Shown: piece by piece, positions 51,890 through 62,028 of the stretch
Layout of the letters: every line of letters starts with the position of its first letter
Numbering within the stretch: position 1 is the stretch's first letter
Translations under genes and position numbers: made by a program
Source of the DNA: Amyloporia xantha
Lineage: Eukaryota; Basidiomycota; Agaricomycetes; Polyporales; Adustoporiaceae
Reading direction: 5' to 3'
NCBI GenBank assembly: GCA_036971615.1
Contig: JAYKKR010000001.1
Span: 372,001-436,000, forward strand
DNA length: 64,000 nucleotides
Notes under the pieces: model-generated
The model's database searches: none
Told to the model about the DNA's origin: nothing
What the model saw: the letters and a program-made list of their open reading frames with translations, nothing else

Positions 51890-54800
51890 ACTTTTGAGAG
51901 AGAGCTTGGACTAATGTATCCCCCGTGGTCAGACTGATGGCCAAAGCCCAATACCGAGTGATAGGTCGACCCACAGATCTGACAAGCCGCAGAGCCAGTT
52001 GGTGCAACGAGAAGAAGGCGATATTCTTCCTCCCGTCCAAGCAGAAATGACCAGATGGACCCGATCACGCGAGACTTGCCAGTCCCTCCCATGCCTCCAA
52101 GATACATTCGGAGAGGGTGTTCATCATGGTGATGCAAGTGACGTGCGGCCATACGAAAGGCATGTTCTTGTTCGGTGTTTAATGTGTACATCTGTAGAAC
52201 CTCTGTGATGAGTCCTACCATTGCATCCCCCACGCCACGAGGGATTCGCTGGGGCGGAGCAAACGCCGACGGAAACTTGTCTATGGTAACTACAGAGACC
52301 TCGTTGATAGCACCGTGGAAAGGTTGACGATTTTTAGAACGCACAACAGATGCGTCAAGAGCGGAAGAATCAACCGCATGATTTTTAGCCCCCGCACGGA
52401 GAGCAATGACCTGTTGCTTAGCGACAGCGACGAGGTCTTTCCATGCAGCAGGTGTCCGCACGGCTGTCCTGTCGAGAAGAGTAGAACGGCCGTCATCGGG
52501 GTAGGCGGAAGACCGTGAGGGGTCACCTTGAGAGGGTGCTTTATCCAACTGCAAAGAGGATAGCAAGGTTCGCATGTTATCCATTTCAGCCCTATGACGC
52601 GCACTACGCTGTCCTTCAGAGGTCAATGGGTTCAGAAGAAGATCCAAGATCTCCCTCTGTGTTGAATCAAGAGCACCCTGTTCGTCCATGTGATCCGTGT
52701 TCAGCGCCGATATGTCATTGTTCGACAAGAAATTGAGGCCGAGCGATGCCTTACTGTCAGCAGCCCTCTGGGCGGCAAAGTCATCGCGAGCATCTCGGCA
52801 CTCATATAATACATTCATGTTTGCCATTACGCGCCTGTGATCGGCGGCAAACTGTGTATGGTTGAATGTCTGCTCCCATGTGCTGTCAGATTGTTTGAGA
52901 TCGGTGCCACTACGCCAGCCCCGAGGAGCAAAGAATACCAGCATAGTCTTACAATACGTCTCGCGATCTCCCTTGTCTGGTCGAGGCAGAGGTTCACCCA
53001 AAAAGTTCAGAGTATATAAATGCCCTGACTTGCGACGAACGACAACATGAGATGATCGTTGAGGGTGACCGTCGCGCAGCTCGAAGGATGTGGATGATTT
53101 CGGCCGGGACGAGGGAGAAGCACTGTCATTGAAGTTCTCGGCATCAGAGTCCCCACGGTCGTCATCACTATCACCGTGGACTTTGTTCTTTTCCGCCTTT
53201 TTCTTGATTGTATCCGTACAACGTAAATATTCATATAGCGAAAAGCGGTCATATTCTGTTGGTCTGTATATATAGTCATTGACTTTACTAACCGGAACAA
53301 CTTCCGATCCACTCTTGCCTATGACAATAGACTCATCCTCAGTATTTTCTGTGCGTGGCATTTGGTCTGAACGAGTAGCGCCAAATTCATCACGGTCAAT
53401 CGAGGATGGACTGGTGCTACCCACGTAACGCACGTAAGGAGACCAGTAAAAAGTTTTGAACTCGATGTTTGTATAATGATCCGGATTACCGAGGAGGTAC
53501 GCAGCCGCCATTGGTCCTCCTATCTCCATTTTGGCTGACAAAGAATTCACAATCTTAGTGATTAACCGACGGGCAACGTCCTCCCTATCGACAGGACCTG
53601 CGATTGCCTCACTGTTCGCATCAAGAATGGTACGTACTGTTTCGAACATAGAGTGTGTAGTAAGTGGTGATTTAGTAACGTAGTCCGTGATGTAAGCGAC
53701 AATGGCTTTAATCTGAGTACCCGACAACAAAGAAGTTACATCTGTATTGCACCGCAGAAGGGCAGAAATGGTGGGATTGAAAGTGTTGATCCATGCCTCA
53801 TTTTTCTTAAGACGAATGGCCCCCGAATCAGCATCGACCACGGTGTCTGGCCACAATTCTCGAGGAAAGCGCGCACGGCACCCGCTTTCACCATCACGCA
53901 GACAACCTTTCCGTTTGTTGTCTTGACGACGACAGCGATGCTGATTGGACAAAAAAACCACCTCATCCGAATCTTTCAGAAAAGTTTCATACCAGGCCTG
54001 GAGCTGGACTTCATCGCCGATAGCAGGGGGCGGATTACAAAGAGTCATCGGATTGGTGCGTATAGCACTATCGTCATCTTCAGGGTAGATTCCTCGCGCA
54101 GCAAGACCAGATCCTACAGAAGCCTGGCTGCCCGTAGAATAGTCACCATGGACACATGACTCAAGCCATGATATGAGGCTATTCCGGAACTCAGGGTCTC
54201 CCAAGACACGATCGCGCACGGTCTGAGGACTGAGAGACTGCATTATCCATATAAGCATGTGCATATGAAGTGTGAGTCTTCCTTGGGATTCAACTGTACC
54301 ATAATACGCTGATGTCTTACCGAAGATGCCGTTCTCATCGGAACCGCATCGTAGAATAATTCTGATAAACGCCTGGACCATGAAATGAAAAAATCGAGCG
54401 CAAGCAACAGGGTTGGAAGCTATCATACCCAACCTGGTCTTATATGATGGATAAGGAGAGGTATTCCCTAGAATGTCGATGGACTCACCACAATAATACA
54501 GACAGAGCGGATGATTGATGTCGACAGGTGAAAACGTCACAAAAAACACCGGAACATTTTGTGCAATTATTAAAGACCGTAGCTCATTGCGAAGCTGCTT
54601 TCGCCTTGCAGCGGAGCCATCTACATGGGATGCAACGTGGTCAATAATAGAAATGAGCTCGAAACACTTTGCCTCGTCATCAGTCTCAGGTCGCAGATAC
54701 TTAACATCCGGAGCGCGATCAATAAGTGTTTGTAAAACGCATGGATCAGTGGCCAAAATCTGATCAGCAACCGAATCGAAATGTTGCCTCTTTGTCAATA

Positions 54801-56952
54801 GATATCCGCCTTTGGCGGAATCTCGAATTTGCCGCTGGTTGAATGCAATGAAGACGAAATATTCATCTTTCTGGAAGCGTCGGTCACCGAACAGCAGGAG
54901 ATGACGAACATGGGCAATGCGGTCCAACCGTGTACTTATGAGTGTATTCTCGAAACCTCCTAATCCATATGGATACAACCATGGGAACATACCAGGAAAG
55001 AGCGCAGGATTATGAAAAATGGTCTCAGGAGTGTCATTCTGACCTATACCCAACGCGCCACCACCACGTTTGAAATAACTAAGAGCAGTAGCTATACGAA
55101 CGGTAGAATTCATATTAGCAAGATCGGCACCGGATAAACCGTGCACAACAAACGGACATGGGCCACTGGCAGTGCCACGTTCATCGTCAGCTTCATCGAC
55201 CGACATTGCCTCCGCAGCCGTGGTACCGTCAGACAGACGATGCATAACAGTGACGGGTGGTTGATTCTGCGGATACGCGGCGAGGTGTTCTAGGGAGATC
55301 TCAATGTGGGCGTAATCAGAGTTGTTCAGGAGAAGCCAATTCAAGGCAGCTAGTACAGCGTCGTGGCGTACCAGGAGTGGTGTACGCTTGAAGTCGGCTT
55401 CAACGGGCATCGTAGGCCCTGTGAACAAAATGGCCAGGCAGTGGTCAAATTCCTCTCGTGGGGGAGGAAGTACGCTGTAGACTTTAGCCACGGGTTGGGA
55501 AAATGCAACAGCATTGGCTTTCATTTTCCGCTGGCCCATAGTAACCGCCACAACGAAAGAGTTATGGCGGATGCGGGCAACCATCAGCCGCTCGGCGAAA
55601 GATAGGTTCGCCAACTCGGGGGGAACATCTCCTATCCACAAACCATTCGCAAGCGCGTGGCGCGGCAAATCATGCCTTTTCAATGCATTGAAACAGGGAG
55701 CGCAGACGTCACCCCACAGGATGCCATCCACGTAGCGGGTTGCATCATGGTAAAGCACGGGCCCCTCAATAGGGGCCACACTATCAGCGTCTGAACGCCG
55801 TTGTTGTCTAGACACAAGTTCTGCCGGTCGATCGAGCAGATACAAGTTTAAAGAGTCCATGCTCACACGCGTAACATTGGCGGACACGGTGAGACGGGCG
55901 CATACTGCACACGGAAGTTCCTGTATCTGATCAGGCATCATGGACTTACACCAGTCGCTGACAATATTGTGGACAACCGGGGGAGAAACAGGCGGAGGAG
56001 GGAAAGTAGAGGAAGAGACCAAAAACTCAGGAAGTGCAGAAGGCCTCACCGGCGCCGTTTCCACAGGACCCGCCCGTGCGCTGTCGCGAACGACAGGGCA
56101 GTATTCAAAAACAGAAACGGCCCGGGCACACGGTAAGTTACCACAATCATGAGACGTGATAGACTCGATCACGTCAGGAACACTCCACACTTTGTCTCGT
56201 GGGCAAGGGTAATGAAGTTGTGCAAGAGCAAGGAGGTCAGGATAGGGAAGATTCATGAGTAAGTCCTGTAGGGCCACACGGACAAGAACTCTGCGTGCGC
56301 AGGGCAAAACATCGGCCTCTATAGCCGATCCAACATACTTATATTGGCTACCATCTTGGTGCTGGAGAGGCCCGGAGACCACCATAAACTGCTGCAGGTA
56401 GGCAGAGTCACAGACGAATGGGAGATTCGAGGAAGTGCGAGGCTGACCACGAGCTGTGATAAACGATAGTAGGGACAAACAGGGCGCACAGTCATGGTTG
56501 CAACGGTGACTTTGCAGGAGACGTACGACACTATCGATAGCTCGCGAACGAGCGTCGATTCGGACTCCGTGCCATTTCGCCAGTTTCACAAGGAAGGTGT
56601 AAGGAGCGTGATCAATCAGGAACTGAAATGGGATGTCAACGGCGACAGCGGAGACAACCTGACCCCATTCATAAATTGAGCCTGACCTAGGAATGAATCC
56701 GGCGAGAGCGGCACGACCATGCAAACGAAGCAGTGTTGATGAGCCGTGCAGGACACGGAACTGTGCGAGAACGCTAACGGCGTAAATGCCAGAACGGCGG
56801 GGAGCACCCCCCTGAGTCCGCGATCGCGCAGGACTGGATTCATACAGACAATCCCGTCGGGGACTATCGTGGCAATGGACTACAAGCGATCGCGCGAGTA
56901 GGAGAATGATGGCACACGGCAGTAGTGCAAGTGCAAAGAGCAGAAAAAGCAT
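51890..56952 (-). pseudogene. Helitron protein, N-terminal half: Rep and start of helicase
   Basis: About 1687 codons, cut by the copia element just after the helicase begins. The N-terminal 500 residues carry several Cys/His clusters (RCNHDCAPC, LPCAVC, GDVCAPC) that may bind zinc. The Helitron-like N domain follows, with an HUH nuclease motif (LTLHMHMLIW, about residue 895) and a two-tyrosine motif (AYITDYVTKS, about 1087), which are the catalytic parts of rolling-circle Rep. A Walker A motif GGMGGTGKS lies near 1618, with APTGSAA after it. Both catalytic centres look intact. The hydrophobic start (MLFLLFALALLP) looks like a signal peptide and is odd for a nuclear protein, so the true start may be downstream or in another exon. 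Joined to 44013-46563 the ORF is 2,537 codons. Confidence 0.88.
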
Positions 56953-57184
56953 AGCGACACAATTCTGACGCTTGCAGGTGGTGGTAATGTTTGATGTACA
57001 AAGCGTACGAAAAAGCGAGACTCTATGTCCCGCGGAAGCTGACGTAAGAATTCAGCCCCTATTTTATGCAACCTCCTATCCTGACGTAAGCGAAAGAGGT
57101 CCTATTGCAGATAACCAAATAAAGGGTTATTTGGAACCATCAATTTGACCAATTTGACCGGTTAATTAGTGCTAATTAGCTGTT

Positions 57185-57281
57185 GGTTAATTAACCGTAA
57201 GTTACATGGGTAAATTAGGTCCCTCGAAGAGAGCCAGGGTTAATTTACCGTCAAATAGACCATGATCCCAATTTCACCGTG
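57185..57281 (+). repeat. Right flanking direct repeat of the accessory block
   Basis: 97 bp, collinear with 32421-32518. It starts with the perfect palindrome GGTTAATTAACC and contains GTCAAATAG and CAATTTCACCGTG. A further GGTTAATTA lies just upstream at about 57160. Confidence 0.5.
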
Positions 57282-58269
57282 CCCTAAATTTTGCTGGGCT
57301 TGCCTGTAAGCCATGATTGCATCGTTGAGGATGTTTGGCAGCCTTGGCCGCTGTAAACAGTCAAGTATGTATATGGAGAAAACCTGTAGATATTTTTGGG
57401 ACTTCTAGCAAAGCTCGTTGCATATCGGAACCGGGCGGGCGGAGCAGCGCCGATATCACAAGTGTTCTGCACCAAGGCGGAACAGTCCAGACTAGTACTA
57501 TAGTAAATTGCCGTGACGTTCGGTGCGCCGTGCATTGACTTGGCGCAAACGGTCGAGGGCAGCATTCCAATGTAGTATATACCTGTGTAATAGTATCTGC
57601 GCGTGACTGTAGAGTATGACAGGAGTCCGACCTAGTCCGACGTCCCAGTTCGCGGTCGCCCAAGTTGAAGTTGAAGAGCAATTTGAACTACCAGGCACAT
57701 ATGTATCTCAATTTCAAATTGAAGAAGTCGGCACCGGGAGAACAGAGTTCGGTAGCGTCTTCAGGGCAGCTAGCGGTACCTTTGCGTCCTCGACGCTCGT
57801 CGACAGCACTGACTTCTCTGCGAAACAGACGAGAGTAGCTGAGGTCATACGGCAGGTCGCAGAGCATTGGATGCGTAAAAAATCCCAGATAGAATTGTCG
57901 CGACACTACAGATACACCAAAGATAGCTCTACAACAGCTCTACATACAGGCATATATATCCACCCTCACGTACTTCCGTACAGAACCAAGCACCGTAAAT
58001 AAGAAATAGGATAAGATAGGATGAACGCAAACCAAACAAGAAAACCCCGATTATGGCGACAAAGGAACCGAATAATTGCCGTCGTTCATCCACAGCGCGA
58101 CCACCTGCCGTCGCGTCGCATCCCGCTTTTCTCGCGCCGTCTGCTGGACGCTTTCGCAGTGTTTCGTGCAGTTCTGGATCCCGACCGCGAGATGCGTCAA
58201 GAGGCCGAACACGGCCGTCTGCTTCTGCAGCATCAGCTGGACCTGTTCTGTTCGTTCCACAGAGAACGA
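57282..58269. other. Intergenic, no supported gene
   Basis: A 128-codon ORF at 57616-58002 and several shorter ones exist, but none shows domains or a consistent exon structure. I see nothing else. Confidence 0.4.
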
Positions 58270-59609
58270 TCAGTCTGGGGTTCTCGGCACATCGGGAACG
58301 AAGGACATACGAGTGATACCGAAATTGAGCGCCTTGCCGCCGTACATTAATTTGTACAGTGATATGGCCTGCAGAAGCCCGGCTTCTTTCAATCGATCGA
58401 AGGCTTCCCGCTCGTCGTTCTGCAGGACGTCGAGGTACGGCGTGAGGACGCGCAGGCACTCATTGAAGCACACTTGGGCCTTCTCCGCCCAGCTGCCGGC
58501 CTCTGAAGGTGTTGGAGTTGCACATATTTGATAGGCGCACGCACGAAACGAGACTCACCTTTGTACGTCTGCTGCTTGCTCTGCTCATCGCCCATGACCG
58601 CCACCCAGGCACTCCTTGACGGGCTGCACACGCTGTCCACAAGATCCATCGCCTGGGAGTAGTGATGATGTGCTGACTGTGCGAATGCTCGCGCCCGCCC
58701 GAATGCCTCCGTCATAGCTAAGCTCTGTTGTGCGGTGTAAACAAGTGAGTTATACAGACTCCGAAGACTTCACATACGTGATTATATGCTTCTTCACGAG
58801 ATGCGACCGACTTCTCTGCTCGGTTGATCGAGTGTTCATTTCCTCTTGTGATTCTCGGGATTATTACCAGAACGCACGGTAAACCAGGAGAGACATACTG
58901 TATAAACCGCCACGAAGGAAGCGGGCCGTTGTCAAGATTACTTCTTAGAGCATCGAAGCACTCGTCTAACGTCGCGGCGGCTACTTTCGTCGCCTCTACC
59001 TACTCGCCATCATGAGCTTGAAACATGCGGACGGAACGCATTTCGACGCACTTGTATGGTCAGATTATGATAATGCCTCTCCAGTTCGTTCACCTCCAAA
59101 GTAGAATCGAGAAGCTCCGACTTTGCATCCGGTGGGGCTTGCAAAGGCAAATGCGCAACGCTCTGACCAAACTCCTTATCTTTTACGAACATATGCAGCA
59201 GTTTTGAGGACTTCCTCTTCCTCAGCTCGTGGCGCGAAGGTCTGTGGGACGGCGCGTCAGTCGCCAATGGCTTGGACAGGTTAAGTCGAGAAAGCATGGA
59301 CCTCTCGGCTAGAAGGTTAGCAAGCATCTTCCGCGCGGTGGCTAGCTCTTGCCCGCATTCGGCCATTTGCCGTTCTTCTAGCGAAAGGCGCTGCGCTGCG
59401 TCGTCTGCAAGTTTCCATTGCGTATACGCGTCGTGCAGCGTTCGGCCGTAACTATTGGAGGACGAGATGGACGAGGTAGAGGTCTTAGACGTAGTGCTCG
59501 AGCTAACGCGGTTCTTATTTGAAGGTACACGGAGGGATGTGGAGGCAGACATGGAGCTGGAAGCAGAAGACATAGTGTCGGGAGGGGAGTATGTAATGGT
59601 GAGGGCCAT
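58270..59609 (-). CDS. Coiled-coil hypothetical protein
   Basis: Five exons (59609-59052, 58999-58908, 58844-58778, 58724-58559, 58502-58270) join in phases 0, 2, 0, 1 to 371 residues. The N-terminus is very Ser/Thr-rich (about 60 residues). A helical, Leu/Glu/Arg-rich stretch (residues 60-190, with SLEERQMAE and ELERHYHNL) likely forms a coiled coil, and a second helical part follows (SREEAYNHSLAMTEAF, VLQNDEREAFDRLKEAG). I do not recognise the family; the helical C-terminal half is reminiscent of MIT-like or autophagy-scaffold domains, but this is a guess. The ATG at 59609 is chosen because the upstream in-frame ATG at 59840 would add a low-complexity leader. ATG101 lies 1.3 kb away on the same strand. 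Confidence 0.65.
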
Positions 59610-59984
59610 AGATGGATTAGACCGGAGAAGGCGATAACGAGAGGGAAGATATACGGAAGAGAGAAGCCAGGGCAGTGGATAGATCAACGGGGGATAGCCC
59701 CTTTGTAGACGAACGGTTACATGAGCGAATACAAGATAGTGGTAGCCAGTAGACAGGTCGGACGGCTGGCAGGAGTTCGCAGCAATGCAACAGGGACTAG
59801 CATCAGGTCTAGGTGGTCTCTTGGTGGGTGAAGAACGCACGGGAAGGCGTCAGCGAGGGCAGCGCCGGAACCTTGGCCGCGCACGTTCGTCGGTGTCGCA
59901 TTCTGGTTCGGCGGTGAGTGAAGCGCCCGAGTGGGGAAACGGAAGCCATCACTCGTTCAGCCACCCGCAACGGCTTACCGACAG

Positions 59985-60572
59985 GAGGGGGGGGTCGATT
60001 GGTCGGATTCGATTGGCGCGCGTAGATAGTCGCGCGTCACAACGACGGGCACAAGTCACGTTTACCCTTTTCCAGTCATGCAATTTGTCTTGAAAAACCC
60101 TTAGGCCAGCTTATTTTATATACTAATAAGTCTATTTATGGCATTTTAAGTAGGTAAATCAATTGTAGCATACAAATTAAGTAGACAGTGTTGTCTAAAT
60201 TTGAAGGTTCTTGTAATCAAGGCAGTGACTTTGGAAGGCTTGTTGTATGAAGCCGCCTAGTCCCAATACTACACCTTATTTCATTAAATGCGCGAACGAC
60301 GAACGAGGCTTTATTGTGCCCTACCCTCCCTCACTGCGCTCGGGTGGTCTCCCTCGGGCGGGCGAACAGTGGCCCTCTTCGCACACCCAGCACCGCCGAC
60401 ATTTTCCATTTATGGAACAAAACCATGGCCGGCAGTCTTATCTTGCGAGATTGGGCCAAAGGCTGTTATTATTACTCTGGTATTTACTCACTACCGACAC
60501 GCCGTGACTTGTCCGCCGTGACGCGCGACTATCGGCGGGCGCCAATCGAACCCGACCAATCGACCGTAGACT
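59985..60572. mobile_element. MULE-like MITE, 588 bp
   Basis: An 11-bp direct duplication CTTACCGACAG flanks the element (59974-59984 and 60573-60583). Inside are imperfect terminal inverted repeats of about 70 bp (shared GTCGATTGGTCGG, TTCGATTGGCGC, GATAGTCGCGCGTCAC and ACAAGTCACG). The core has an AT-rich stretch (60.1-60.25 kb) and no transposase. Target duplications of 8-11 bp and long inverted repeats are typical of Mutator-like elements, so this is a non-autonomous member. Confidence 0.8.
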
Positions 60573-60926
60573 CTTACCGACAGCTCTCGAGAGTTGAACG
60601 GCTGCTGGGGCACTGCTCCTGTTGAGACTCGGGCGTTTCGAAGGTAAAAAGTTTCCCCAAGGGGTTAACGTAGAGAACAAACAGGAATGGACCGCCACCA
60701 CTCAAACGTGCAAAGATGACATGTCAGATAAGGCGGAACTGTGGATAGCCCGGCCACAGACTAAGTCGCACGCACAAGAATGTTTAAGTCAGGGTTACAT
60801 GCTGCGAAAAGTGCGTAACGTACACACAGCGCCCGAATGTACATATAAGTAACACCGCAAGAAGTCCTCCGCCAGGCACGCTCTCAGCGTGCCATAACAG
60901 CGTGCCATAATTAACACGTTCCACTA

Positions 60927-61821
60927 TCAGGCTAGTTCAATGCCGCCGACTTTAACAGTCATCTTGATCGGAAACGGAGAGATCCCCTCCGCGTTCGTAA
61001 TAATGGGGACGGCGGAGCGACCTTTCTCGGAGGAGGCATGCACCAGCATCGTCTTCAGACTCTTTGTCAAGGTCGCCGCCAAGTCAGCATTGAATTTTTG
61101 TCGGTCTGACAAGTACAAGGTGAGTGAAACAGGAGCCGTAAAACTGGTATAGATGCACAACACTCACCTCTATCTTGTGCGGGCTGCCGGATCTCTGCGT
61201 TGATGGTCCTGCCAAACCGCGTCAGGACACTTGAACGGCACCTGGAAGCACAAAAAACAGCTACCATTGCTCCCATGGGACTTCTTCCTGGAAGAAGGGT
61301 GAGCCCTATCGTTGGCTTTCAAAGTAGTCACAAAAGTTCCAGACCTCGCCCATGCCAATGAACCACGTCTTGCGGGCGCGTTTCTCTGAGAATGTGACGA
61401 TAATCTAAGACACCGTCGTGTTCAGCATTCATCCGCAGCGACAGGAGGACTCAATTCACCTGACCACGCTTGTTTGAGCCGTTCTCAACTCCCTTCCAGA
61501 AAGTGTCGACCTTGTCATCCACCAGTCGTTTCATGTCTGGGTCATCGACACCTGGCTGCGAGTATGTTAGGGTCGGTCACCAACGGTCGTGTACAGAAAT
61601 GACCTGCGTACCATAGTCACGTCCAGCACTTCGAAACTCTGTTCCTTGACGGTACCGAACAGGCGATGAAATAGGATGGAATGGAGGACTGCGCGGAGGA
61701 CATCCTTCGTCGTGTGACGATCAAGGATCTTCCTATGCATGTATCAGTAGAGCTATACGGCAGATTTCAAATTTGCATGACTTACTAGGTCTATTGTGAC
61801 GGTCGGATACGTGTTGTTCAT
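60927..61821 (-). CDS. ATG101: Autophagy-related protein 101 (HORMA)
   Basis: Seven exons (61821-61786, 61728-61612, 61555-61460, 61404-61345, 61287-61265, 61208-61168, 61105-60927) give 183 residues. Recognisable parts are VLRAVLHSILFHR near the N-terminus, IIVTFSEKRARKTWF with the WF-finger-like Trp-Phe, EEVPWEQW (the conserved PWE signature), and a long C-terminal helix with FNADLAATLTKSLKTML. ATG101 is a HORMA-fold subunit that binds ATG13 in the ATG1 kinase complex and starts autophagosome formation; it is absent from budding yeast but kept in most basidiomycetes. Somewhat shorter than animal ATG101 (about 218). It diverges from CCT3 with 207 bp between start codons. Confidence 0.87.
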
Positions 61822-62028
61822 CTTTGCCACTGGTGGGCATCGAGCAGTCGAGGACCGCGTCCTGAGGCCACTCGGACAGGCAAAGAGAAGAGGCGTTACG
61901 TAACCCAGCGTCGTCTCCAAAGGAGGAAACTCATGCGCGCTTAGTGCATCCCGCGCTCTCTGCTTTCTGCGAAGACCTTGCTATTCACCTTGCTGCTCGC
62001 GTTGTTAGACGACCCATAGTCATTCACC
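61822..62028. promoter_or_regulatory. Bidirectional promoter region, ATG101 and CCT3
   Basis: The 207 bp between divergent start codons must hold both core promoters and leaders. I see no TATA box in it, as is common for housekeeping genes. Confidence 0.5.

Larger units (their letters stand above)
42949..57184 (-). mobile_element. Helitron (ends unresolved), interrupted by a copia element
   Basis: The minus-strand Rep-helicase gene (44013-56952 without the copia insert) identifies a Helitron. The 3' terminus must lie left of 44013, because the convergent F-box-NTase gene overlaps the Helitron coding end. The span given is therefore a minimum on the left and a guess on the right. I could not find a convincing CTRR terminus with its hairpin or a 5' TC terminus, so cargo limits are open; the ~98-bp direct repeats at 32421 and 57185 are alternative borders. 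Confidence 0.6.

Noticed and set aside
56890..56952. Signal peptide at the start of the Helitron protein
   Set aside because: The hydrophobic stretch looks like one, but a Rep-helicase acts in the nucleus; more likely the annotated start is not the real one.
57616..58002. 128-codon plus-strand ORF right of the Helitron
   Set aside because: No domain, no paralogue, no splice or promoter context; kept out of the gene list.
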